The position numbers and the translations under genes are program-made. A model generated the notes under the pieces. The model was not told the origin of the DNA. It did not search any database and saw nothing but the letters and a program-made list of their open reading frames with translations. From NCBI GenBank assembly GCA_047967505.1, contig CM106538.1: a stretch of DNA of 64,000 nt; one strand, given 5' to 3'. How positions within the stretch are numbered: the first letter of the stretch is position 1; each line of letters opens with the position of its first letter. The stretch comes from Dipteris shenzhenensis (Eukaryota > Polypodiophyta > Polypodiopsida > Gleicheniales). Below, piece by piece: positions 1 through 12,609 of this stretch.

Positions 1-628
1 CCTCAAACAGAGGCAACAGGCAGCGGATTAGGGTTACATATATGCAACCTCAGGCAGTAGAAGGGCTGCAGCAGGAGAAGCGCTTGGAAAGGCATGCAGG
101 ACTAACCGCTCAGAGCATGCATGAGCAGTACATGCCTCCATCTCCCTTAGTTTTGGTATAGCATCCTTGGTTGTAACTTTCCCAGCACCCATTGGAGTTT
201 GTGCTTAATCTGGAGCTACCTGTTTCCCAGTTCTGTGGATGAATATATGGAGTTCTTTTTGAGGTTCTAGTCGCTGTCATATCTTCTGCATATCATTATC
301 TTATGTGGGTCATTCGCAGTGTACTGTTGAGTGTGTTCTGGAAGAGCACTCGACATCTGACATTCTCTCCTAGGCTAAGTTGCGACTCTGAAATAGTCTA
401 TGATTGCCATATTACATGTATTATAAATGCATATCACATGTTTGATTAGTAGAGGTTACTTCTGGGTCAGTTCCCTTTACCACGTGTCTAATTGTTACTG
501 TAACGTGTTCCTGCAGTTTTACGTTTGCTGACCTGTGTGATTGTTGCAGCTTTATTGTTTTGGGGTCCTAAACATTTATATTTATTCGGTATTATAGTGA
601 ATTGATCTAAAAATTTGAATATTTCCAG

Positions 629-703
629 GCCTGCCATTTACTGTGCTTACTATCAAAGGAGCTCTTGGCTGATTTTGAACCATGTGCTGAATCATTCATA
701 CCT
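629..703 (+). CDS. CLASP: CLASP exon a
   Basis: Acceptor atttccag, donor GTCAGT; 25 codons, phase 0 on both sides. Encodes ACHLLCLLSKELLADFEPCA and on to FIP, the TOG helix before the VLFKLVVITVLVIAES exon in plant CLASP. Nothing in 1-628 reads as the preceding exon, so that stretch is taken as intron. Confidence 0.9.
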
Positions 704-3700
704 GTCAGTTCCAACTCTACACTACTGAATTGTTTTTCATGTTTACCAAGCTGCTGTGAGTTCTAATGTGATCATTCTCATCAGTGACCTACAAATGCCA
801 GTCTGGTTTGATTCAAAGAGTCTAGTGAATAGTCTTTGCTGAAGGTAGCCTTCCCCCATGATATCTCTCACAGGTGTTGTTTAAGCTGGTTGTAATCACA
901 GTGTTGGTTATTGCTGAATCTGCAGATACATGCATAAAAACGGTAAGTTGTGCTTTCTTGTATTTGTTATTCTAAGCTTCCTCAGTGACAGATAGACGAT
1001 AGTCTTATTTTGTCCTGCTACCTGTGAGTAGCATTTTAGTTTTCTTATGTCCATCAGTCCTCATTGGTGTGCAGATGCTGCGGAACTGTAGGGTTGCTCG
1101 GGTTCTACCGCGTATTGTGGACAGTGCAAAGAATGATCGTAATTCGGTGCTTCGTGCAAGGTTGCTGCATGAAAAAAATTTCGGTCATTTTTTTCCACGA
1201 TTGGCAAGTTGTTGTCATATTAGCTAGCTTGTTTTACCTCTTAGTTTGAATAAAAACCAGTCTTCTGTTGCAGGTGCTGTGATTATGCACTCTTGGTGTT
1301 GGAGCAGTGGTCTGACTCTCCAGAAATACAGAAGCTGGTGGATCTGTATGAGGACCTTATCAAATGTTGTGTGGGGGATGCCATGAGTGAGGTCTGACTG
1401 AATGCCTCTGTTATACAAAAGAAGTTGTTTTTTTGGTTGATTTCTATTCATATGAGAATTCTTCTCCTTCAGCTGGCCAATATTGGGAAGTCCTAAAAAG
1501 GTGTATCCAATTCAAATTCTGCAAATTCGGTATAAAAGATCCAGGCACACCTGGTCTTATCATTTATGGCCATCGATTCTTGTCTTAATGCCTGTCACTT
1601 CACCCAAACTTGACCATCTGAAAGGATTTTCGAACTTGACCATCTGAAAGGATCCGAAAATTGAAGTTTTCCAAGTAAAAGCCATGACAAATAGAAACTC
1701 AAAGGACTGAACTACAAAGGCTGCAATGTTGCATGTTCTGAACATATTGGAGATGGCATTGAGGATGTGAAAGGGATGTGCTTCATATGGTTTTAAATTT
1801 GTCTGGATGTATCATGTATGTTTGGGGGAAGGAAAGAAGCAGCTCGCTTATTCTTATTTACTTTTATTGAAAGGTGTCCCAAAGCTCCAAGGAGACTTTA
1901 TACTGACCAGGAATTATCATTATGTTATCTGTCCTAGATCATGACCTTTGGGAGGATGCAGCTCCTGTAGTCGCCTATCAAGCGAGAGCAAGGGACAGTG
2001 TCAAAAGCCTTCCAAAAGTTCACGAAGCAAGTGTAGACCTTTTGGCGTCTCAACTGCGCCTCCTCAATGATGGCTCTCAGGGTAAAAATATGGTCCAATG
2101 TGGAATGCTGTCTCTGAAAGCGTGCCTGCCCAAGAGCCCGTTGTCCATGGTCCTCTGTATAACTACTGATCGCCCTCTCCAGTATCGATCCATAAATCTT
2201 AGCCAGAGTGTGGGCAATCATGAGAGTGCGGTAGTTCCCAGTATCGATGGGGTCCGCTGCCTTATGTATCGGTACAATGGTGGTAGTGCTCCAAGTAGGT
2301 GGGAATCCGTGACATACTGCATGGTTGAACAGCTGCGCTAGAACCGGCGCCAGGACCTCCTGATGTGCAAAGTGCTCTGTATGTACCCCCTCATGGTTTG
2401 GCGCTCTTCGGTTGTGTAGACGAAGGAGGATATTCCTCATGTTTTGCATAGTGAACAAGTGACAAGTAGTGGCTCTGGGCATAGAGATATCGTATAAGAA
2501 GCATGCATATCTGTGCCAAATCTCTGGGTCCGTGATGGGAATGGGCTGTTTCCCCTCTGATAGGAGTCCCCAGCCGATAGTCGGGTCTCCCCCTCGAAAG
2601 GATCCGACCACCTCATCAATCCTACGAGTGAGAAAAGTCCACTTCTTACGTCGTGCCATCCGATGTGAGATGCGATGCGCCTCAGATGAGGTCCCAAGGG
2701 CTGCTCGTGTGTGAGGTGAGCTCTCATCTCCTTACACTCATCATCATACCAGGGCTTTTGAGGCATCCTCCCAACCGGGGCATGAGTGGGTCGAGTCGTA
2801 GGGAAAGATTTGATGGCACTGGGCAGCCTCGTGTACCACTGAAGGTGGCTGAAACCTGAGCAAGGTCTACTTGCGCTCTGTGTATGGCCGGAAGCTCTCG
2901 AGCTAAGTGACTCGCGTGGACTGGATCGAGAGTCTGGTCAAAGTGAACATGGGTCTGAGTGGGCGCATGGAGGACTCTCTGTGGCTGGCCTAGTAGTGGA
3001 AATACAGAATGTCAGGTATGAGTGATCAGCGCCGAGTGGGGGAGGGGGTAGTCCACTGTGCTTGCCCCCCTTCCATGTGGGAAACAAGTGAGTCCATTGG
3101 ATGGTGGCCATCTTTGAAGGCCGTTGTATATGATCAGATCATGTATTGCTCTCATCACAAGTAGGTGCCGCCCATACCCTGTCACGTGTGGAGCATCTGC
3201 TAAGTGTCTCACTATCCCGAGCTGAGCTGAATCTAACTCTGGTACTATGAGGGAATCTGATGCAAAGCCAAGTAGTCCCACGTGGTTGTCCCCTGTGCAT
3301 GCATTGAAGTCACCAAGGAGGAGGGTGTCACCCTGTCTAGAGAACTCGGTGATATCATCATGTATACTCTCATACGGGCTGTTCTCTTCTGCGGCAACCT
3401 CACCTGCATAGGATGATGTATTCGGAGGAAAGTAGCACACCGCAATGAAGATCGGTCGTGCTTTTGGTATCTGAACTCTAATCCACATGTGTTGTGCATC
3501 TCTTTCTTAACCACCGAAAGGAGTGTCCTGAGAGCTGATTTGAAGAGGACAGCCAGACCCCTAGAACCTCGTACTCCACTATCCCTCCTCAATTCCCTCC
3601 TATGGGCAGACTCCCATGTGCATCCTGTCACGGTGGGCAGCCCTCTCTCTGGGCTCTTGTGTGTCTCGGTGTAGAAGACCATATCTCTGTTACTGTATGT

Positions 3701-6700
3701 CTCCAAGAACCCTCCTGGGTCGGACCAAAGGGTGCCATTACAATTCCACACTGCCAGCTTCAATTTGTTTTGCATACTCGTCCCATTGTCCAGACCCGTC
3801 ATGTGCTGTCCCCTTCTCCAACATCTCGTACTTCTCTTTCTTTCTACCCTCTTTCGAATGATCACCTTGCCATCTCTGTAAACTGCCCATTTCCCCTCGT
3901 CTTGCAGCCATCACCCGCACCATTCCTTCCATTCTATGCTCCTGCTGTAGGAGTGTGAGGTCTTCATCTAGATAGATCTTGGTCCCCTTCAGTGTTACCC
4001 GTATACTCTATTTGTGGCTGTCCGTAACTTTACAACCAAGGGCCTTGTCGGTGCATCTTCTTTACCCACTCTCCAAGCTGATTCACAAGTAAGGTTGATT
4101 CCCATCTTGTCAAAGAGGGTTTTGGCATCTGACATGGGGCTATCACCTACAGGAAGACCTGTGACCAGCACATTCAATGTCTTGCTGCCCCGTCGTTTTT
4201 CTTCTTCAAGTGTTTTAGAGATGAGCTCCCTTTTCTTTGGTGTTGTGTCTTTCTTTAGCACATCTTTCCATGCAAGCATATCTGCCTTCCCCTTCGTGAT
4301 TTGTTGTATGAACTCAGCATGTTTCCCTTGTACCGTTGTTTGCAAAGCTGCCATTTCCTTTTTCAGCTGTTTATTCTCTGATTTCAGCACATCAATGATC
4401 TTACATCCTTCCTCTGGCACTTCCTTTGCATCTTTGAGCTATTGCATTTGTTCTTTAATGGTGTTCAGCTCCTTGTTAAACGGTGGCTGAAACTCCCCTT
4501 CCTCCCAGTGTGCACTTGCCTTCAGTTTGTCATTCTCATCTTTAAGGGCAGCCACCTGGGCTTCTAATATCTCAATCTCAGAGGCCAAATGACTGGTTTT
4601 AGAATGATGATTGCCCACACAACACTAACATCCTTATGGTCAGAGCGTCTAGGGGGACGAGGTAGTGAGGGCATAAAGTCATAAATAGAGTGCTGGCGGC
4701 TGCCCACGGACGTGGTCCTATGTCATCTTGTGGTCGTAGCTCAGTGTCTAATAAGGGCAACAATGATCCTTGTCAATGGAGCCCGAACTCTGAACAGAGA
4801 AGAAATCTCCCCAAGCATAACTGTGCATCAATCCTCTGTCTGAGAGTTGTTGTGTCGTTGGCTATGTGTCGCGATCATGGCGGAGCCTCGTGGTGTGGGA
4901 GCCCGCATGGTCTGGTTGGAAGAACTCAGTGATCGAGCTCTGAGAAGAGTCTATTAAGGAGGTCTACTCTTGTCTCCGTGATCGAAGTAGATGCTTGCGG
5001 TGTTTGACTGCCTTTTCTGAATGAAGGTGGCTAAGCATCTCTGGTCTGGGAAGGAGAGAAAGCGGGACAATATCCCAGAACTGTCTTTGAAGAGTCAATA
5101 GAAGCGTCCTTGGATCTCATAGTATACTGGGCATTTGAAAATAAAATGCTCCTCCGACTCAATCTCTTGGATGCCACATAATGTGCATATGCACCTCTCC
5201 TTGGGCAAACCCTCAGCCCTGCCACTCTTGATGCGAAGTCTATGTGAAGAGATCCGAAACTGCCCAATAGAGATCTTGAATGAGTGGGGTAGGCTTGAGG
5301 AGTTGGAGTATGAGAGGATAGGGTGTAGAGGTTGGGGGAGGGATTATGTGTAAAGCGTGAGGTTTTGCGACCAGGTGGGCAAACATGGGATCTCCTCACG
5401 TGACAATATTGCGAGTGTGCCTATGGTTATTCCATGAAGCCACCATAAAATCGATTTTCTAGGTGCTCACTCTGCACAAAAAATTGCTTCCATGTAATTT
5501 TAGACCAGAATGTATCAGCACGTGAAGATTTTATGTAGGGAGATCATAGACGCTGAGTTATTTTGTTTGTGTCATGTGTTCTTCGTGAATGCATGCATTT
5601 CATTGATTATTTAAATGTTTTGGTACACTGATATATTATGAAAGGCAGTTTGGGTGAATGATTACAGAACAAAATAACCAATCACATCATGTGAAAGGGT
5701 GTGCGAGACAATCAACTTCTTGATAAGAGCTTTATTGCTTTTGAAATAAATATTGCAATATATGAAAGCAAGATTAGCAAGCACATGGATTTTAATCACA
5801 CTCATGCGGACTTACAAATGTTGTCCTAGTGTAGTGGGTGATTGTAATCCATTAATAAATATAGCTCAAGGTTTTCCGTTTGTGTTAATTTTAAAGCAAT
5901 TTCTAAATCATAATGAAGAAAAGCAGTTTCCGTAAATGTCCAGAGTTCGTAATGTTCTGGCTGGAGACGTATTGTTATGATTTTATCTAGTAAACACACA
6001 ATGCAAACTGCCTGATTATGCATTGCGTATTTATCTTCATGTGATGGTGCTGGTGGACTTGAAATTTAGGTGTGATGCAAACAATGTTTGTCGGGTTCTC
6101 TTTTCCATTATTGCAGGTAGCTCTTTGGGTTGGGTTATGATTGCATGGGAATAGTCTTTGGTTGTGTAATATGCCTAACATTTACAATATTGCTAGATAT
6201 CTGAGCGTGTCTCTATTAATCCTATTTATCAAATGCATTTTGCCCTTTAGGTTCGATCGACTGCGCGGACATGCTATCGATTGTTTGCAAAATGTTGGCC
6301 TGATCGAGCTCGTCGATTGTTTGCCAGTTTTGATCCTGTGATCCAAAGAGTAAGTTCATGCTGATGAGGGAGTGTAGCAGATGCAGCATCACGTATCATC
6401 CATGGGTTTTTCCAGCAGCATGATTCTACGTACTTTCAATGGTATAACACCACTTTGTATTTATTTTTGCAGTTAATAAATGAAGAAGAAGGAGGCCTTC
6501 ATAAACGCTATGCATCTCCATCTCTACGAGACCGGGGTGCTCATCAGTTACGACATACAAATGCAACATCTGCAGGCACACAATCTGCTTCAGCTGGAAG
6601 TCACTTGGTGTCATTTGGAGCCACACCTATCGTCGCCATGGATCGAACAGGGAGCCTGCTGACAACACAAAAGCAGCCTTCTGAAAGAAGCCTGGAGAGT

Positions 6701-9700
6701 GTACTACAGGCGAGTCAGCAGCAGGTTAATGCAATTGAAACAATGCTCAAAGGCATGGATATTTTGGAAAAGGGAGATTTATCATCATCTGCACGATCCA
6801 ATGGAAAGGACCAAGGTATGGTAGGTGATTTTGAAGAAAAGCCACCTGTCTTATGGTTGCTGCTCGTTTAAGTTTGGTGAATGCTAGGATGGATTTGGAT
6901 TTGATTGGTATTACTCGGATATATAAATCCACCAGTTTGCATGGTGATTTACAAGCTCACATGAAGTGTCTGAAGTTTTTAAAGGTTCTTATGCCTGTGC
7001 TATTCATTTCCCAAAAAAAGGGCCTGTTCCACGTCTTGGTGGAGATTAAATCGGCTTGTTTCATAAGCTTGTCAACCACAACATGAAGCTGTCCCATCCT
7101 GATCTATACAAGGCAGTTCAGTAATAAAATCCATGGCTATGCATCCTTTCGCCTCTGATGATGCATAACAGCTGCATCAAACCCGCCAGTTGCAAGCATT
7201 CAGTAATATACTTCGTCACGTCTTTCCAAAGGACCCACAATAGAAACTCACATTTCATTCTTTCACAGGTCTTTGTGATTCCAATATGTCCTGCCATATG
7301 GAAGAATACATCTCCCTGAACTCTGCCGTCCTGTGAGCTTGAAATCCAGATTAGATTCTGCTGGAACCATCAAAATCCATTATGCAATTTTAAATTCAGG
7401 ATGATCTTGATGTGATAGGTCCTGCAAATATGGCTGCTGCCTCAATTTCTGCATGTACTCTTTTTGAATGCCATGTATCCCATCTTGGTAGATAGTGGAG
7501 ACAGTAGACAATGTCCTGGACATGGCGTATTCTAAGTCATGTAACTGCATCAACCACTTCTTTTACTGACTAACAAGTTGGGCTATGTAAGTAAGTATCT
7601 GAGTGTCTTATGTTTATCTTGCTCCCATAGAGATAGTGATGCCACATTTTGAAGGCATGTGAGATTGCTAACATCTGCTAGTCATACACATGGTAAATGA
7701 GCTCCTTGTCATCGTACTCTTTGCTTTCAAAGGCTATTCTTGCCTTAAAAACATCCCCTAATCATGTACCACGAGCATTTGCCTCCACAATAAATAAGCG
7801 TGAAAAGTCTGGGCATACCACCACATGGACTGTTAGGAACAGAGACAGAAATTGCTTGCTGTAGCGATCGTGTAAAAGTGGCCCCGAAGTCACACAGTGC
7901 TAACTCAAATCTCACTCCTCTCTTCCTTGTTCACACAAGTGAATATAGTTTGACACATGACATTAGAAATATAAAGATCTATTGCTCCAAAGGTGACAAA
8001 AGGTTGTGCAAAGGTATGCTCAGTGTGCCAGTGTCTCGCAGTTAAGGTACCACCTAGATGTGGGCCCCTGGCACCACCAAACTGTTCTCCTACTTTCATG
8101 ACACCTTCAAAAACCTGTCAGCCTGCGTCCTCTCTAAGAGCTTCAGTGGGCTGAGTAGACGCTCTGTAGGACAGACCTGGGGGTCTTGTTTTCAACATGC
8201 CAGGAGCAGTCTGAACGAAAATTCAAGCGTCCTCGGATCGGATGCAGAAAGCAAATCTTTGGAGAAGAGGTCTGCAGCAGCCTGACAGTCCCAAAGTCTG
8301 GACCACCAGTAGCTTCATACCATAACAGCCAATTATTGGGTTACTAACATTAGATGGTTCTTTTTCTGTGTGAGTGCAGCACCAAGACCAATGACCTCTT
8401 CCTTTTCCGAGGTATGCTGAAGCTGAAGGTGACAGTAAGCATTTCAAGAGATTAATCAATCAGAGAGAGGTACAGAAGGGGGAGAACAGCCAATGAACCA
8501 TTCCATGTTTGGAGATTTCCTCATGAATCATAATTATGAGTGGTTTATTGACAGACCAATGAGAATAGCACTGCTAAGCTCCTGGTCCTCCTTTCTGCTT
8601 CTGTCTACTGGGAATGGTGCTGCACAAGGCTCACTGTTTCCAGGCCTCCTGGCAGCTGGAACTGCAGCCAATTTGTGAGGCAATAAGTGTTTGTCTCTGG
8701 ACCTCCTTGCTGCTGGAGCTGCAGCCAAGAACTGGGGCACCTAATACTAGGAACTGCCCCCATCCAGGGGCCCTCTTTTAGGGCTGGAATGCCCAAGTAA
8801 CAGACCAACCAGATCTGGCGGACCAGTCTGGAGACTGGCCCCACCAGCAGATCCCACGGATTGGGCGGACCCAGTCTGTGCTCCTGCAGACTGCCGACCT
8901 GCTGCCACATGGCAGCTGCCTATTGGCCTGACCTGCTGCTGCACTTTCCTACTGCTTTCTGCAGTTTGCCGACCTGCTGTGCTGATGCTCACTCCCTTCA
9001 TCTGTTGCTGCTTCTGCCAACCAGTGCCAGGGGGCCTATAAATGGCCTGTAGTTTCTGTCCTTACTGCTGCCCTGCAGCAGTCGTACATATCTGCTGCTG
9101 ACTAGGCAGCTGGCATGCTGCCTGTGTCCTGCTACTGCTATCAGATATGCTCCGTGCAGCCCAAGGGGACCCTCTTTGTCCTTATGTGCTGCTGGTACAC
9201 CTCCCTTATGTCCTCATTTGGGGGCTCACAGGTGGGGAGGTGACCTAAAATCTATTTAATCCCAACATTCATGGCGTTATCTGATCTGAGAAGCTGTCTC
9301 AAGGATAAGAGTGCAAGTGCTTCCTTATCTCTGGAATCCTACTGACCTGAGAGGTCCGTTGAAGAGAGACCCACATCACACTGTATATCATATTTTTGTT
9401 ACTACCACATGGAGTAGACCATCTAGCAAATCTTTCACCCTGAGGCTCTTTTTTGTTCTTTTGGAATACGTTACAGGCTTACAGCTTGGAATTTGAATGA
9501 AGGTGAACAACACCCTTTACAGCCAGTTGCTCAACAGCGTGGTGGTTTTTAACACAGTCAGGCTGGGAATCTAGGGTTGTCAGAGTTCGTATTGTGACTC
9601 GAATGTTTTGGAGTGCTAGAAGCCACCTGATTGGTTGGTTATGTATGCTCTTAAGACGAGCACTGCTGTCTTTTGGCAGTCCCGTTCCTGATTTTCATTA

Positions 9701-12554
9701 AAAAGAGTCAATTCTGTCTGTTGGTACACTGTAATTCAGAGAAAGAGTTTTATCGTATTTCTCATCTTCTTTGGTTATGTACACCATGATTCATGCTTTG
9801 ATGTGAAGTATCAAAATAGTGTGAATGAATTGTCATGATGTCAAAAGTTTTGTGTGTATTATGATGTTACTTCTCTTTTAGCTGGTATTTATGCAAGAGT
9901 ATGCTATTCCATGGTTGAAGTTGTCGTCTCACAATTAATGTGTCAATTGCAGCAGGTGGAAGCTACAGGAAAATACATGCATCAACACTTGCTGTACGTG
10001 TTGGAGTTGACCCTCCGTCTGCCCGTGATCCTCCTCATCCTGCATCCACTCCTGTAGTAAGCCAGCCTGGTGTTCGAAGTGTGCTGACAGGAGCTTCACC
10101 CAATTACCTTAGAGGTGTTCAAGTTGGTAGTTCTGCTGGAAGTCTAACAAACGTACACACTTCAGCCTCTGCTGATTTTGCTAAAAACACATTCTCAAGT
10201 GGCAATCCTCGGGATGTGACCTCTTCAATCCTTCCTCTGTACTCCGTAAAGAGAGTACCTGTTAATTCTGACAGGTCAAGTCAGGGTAGTTCAAATGATG
10301 AGGGTGTCGATCACAAACCTTTAAAGCGATTCCCACGCCTAGACTCTCAAGCAGAAAAAGCAATGACAGATATTACTCTCAGAGACATGGCATACAGAGA
10401 TAGCTCTCATCATTCGATACCCGGTTTCCAGAGGCCATTATTGAGGACTTGTGGGTCAACAAGGTCTTCAGTAAGCAGCAGAAGCAGTATGGAAGATACT
10501 CAGTTGCCTTTTGGTGAGCCATACAACTACATGGATGGCTTGATGTCACTCAATGATGCTTTAACAGAAGGCCTAAGTGTGAGCTCAGACTGGTCTGCAA
10601 GGGTTGCTGCCTTCAATTATTTGAGAAAGCTCCTGCAACAAGGTCCTAGAGGGGTACAAGAAGTAACCCAGAGCTTTGAGAAAGTGATGAAGCTTTTTTC
10701 TCAACATTTAGATGATCCACATCACAAAGTTGCTCAAGCGGCACTGTCAACTCTTGCAGAACTTGTTCCCACATGCCGGAAGTCCTTTGAGGCATACCTG
10801 GAAAGGATTCTCCCGCACATATTTGCTCGCTTAGTAGACCCGAAGGAGCTGATTCGACAATTGGGAACTTCTGCTTTAGAGATTGTAGGTAATCAGTACA
10901 GCATTGATTCGTTGTTACCTGCATTGTTAAGATCTCTTGATGAGCAAAGGTCACCTAAAGCAAAGATGGCGGTTATCGAATTTGCAATTGCCGCATTTGC
11001 AAAGCTTGCACTCAATGGTGAGGCGGCAGCAGGAAGTAATTTGCTAAAGATGTGGCTGGCTAAACTTGCTCCTCTTGCAAATGAAAAAAATGCAAAGTTG
11101 AAGGAGACAGCTGTGAGTGGTATCATATCTGTGTATTCGCATTTTGATTCCACCACAGTTCTCAATTTTATACTTGGCCTCTCCATTGAAGAACAAAGCA
11201 CCCTTCGCCGAGCTTTGAAGCATTACACTCCTAAAATAGAAGTAGACCTGATGAATTTTCTGCAAAATAGGAGTCAAAGGTCGAGATCCAAGTCCATCCA
11301 TGACCAGGCAGATGTTTCTCCTGCTGTAGACGACAGCTATGGAGTATCCTTCGGGAGAACTAATCCTTCTTTAATGAAAAGTCAATCCCTTGGAGGTTAT
11401 TCTTCCTCTTTGAACAATGATGTTAGTCGGAAATGGGGCAGTGGCCAAACGGACTCCACACAATATGGTAGTAAACTGGCTGGCCAGACAGCTGCTGAAG
11501 AAGTACATAGCATTTATTACCCGAACTACGAAGCTCCCAGTAGTATACATGAACCTATGGGTTTAACCAGGAGTAAGGAGGCAAGAAATGTAGTGGATGG
11601 AAGTCCGGATGGGCCTAAGAGTTGGTCTGATCGATCATCAAGCACTCTTCGTCCAAGCTTAGAGTCGAGGCATGACTATGATAATGCAGTTTCCCCACAA
11701 GTGGATGCTCACCTATATTTGAACAGTGAACATCGCACAGCAACAGTGGAAGGCAAAAATATAGGTGATGGACAATCTGACAGCGAACACAATGCTGAGA
11801 AAGTACGTCAATTAAAGTTGAGCAAAAAGACCCCTGCAGGAGATATGGGCCCTAATGTACCTTCTTTGTTGAATCAGGTGTGAATTTTGATGATTTAAGC
11901 TGCTATTTAGTATGGAAGTGGGATGGCTTGCATGTGATGTTAGGGGGATGAAATTTCAACTCACGGATAGTCATTCTGATAAATATTCCAGAAAGATACA
12001 GAAATATTCCAGCATATTAGCAGATTACTGATCTTTTTAATAAATGCAGCTCTGCAGTGGAAGTGATGAGAAGTCAACTGACCAAAAACGAGCAGCTTTG
12101 CATGAATTTATTCAAATATCAAGGGCAAACCAAAGTACTATATGGTCACAGGTGGTTATCTCATCTCTTCTCGCTTGCTTTTATTCTCATGGAATGCATT
12201 AAAGCCTGCTTTCTTTGATGGCTTTGTGAAGATTGCAAATAGGCCCAGGGAGTTCTTGTGTTGGATTATACATGTGTTTATTCCCTAGTGGCCAAATCAT
12301 GGTCAACAGATCCGTGTGTGCAGGCTATAGCAGGGCACCAGTGCCCACTTCCTTCTACAAGAACATGAATGCTATGGGCACTTAAATTGCCTACGGTATG
12401 GTGTAGGAAGCTACTGAACAGCATCACACGCAACACGAGTAGAACCAACATGGTGTTTTACCTGGATAAATCACTATTTGATACTATTGTAATGTTGTCT
12501 TTGGTCCCATAGGGGGGAATTTACTCTTTCGTTAGCACGATCACATTGTCATTT

Positions 12555-12609
<55 letters not shown>

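Larger units (their letters stand above)
1920..4625 (-). mobile_element. L1-type LINE, 5' portion (ORF1, endonuclease, start of RT), decayed
   Basis: Reading on minus from high to low coordinate: ORF1 coiled coil (about 4620-3995), apurinic-type endonuclease (3865-3012), then the N-terminal part of reverse transcriptase (2766-1934). The order is that of an L1/Tx1-like LINE. The element lies in a CLASP intron, antisense to the gene. The copy keeps its 5' half and breaks off inside RT, the reverse of the usual 5' truncation of LINEs. Stops and frameshifts are scattered through it. Confidence 0.85.

Noticed and set aside
1-628. A further upstream CLASP exon
   Set aside because: No stretch translates to the segment expected before ACHLLCLLSKELL; taken as intron.
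10646-11301. Antisense ORFs over the CLASP large exon
   Set aside because: Shadows of the conserved TOG coding sequence; no domain of their own.
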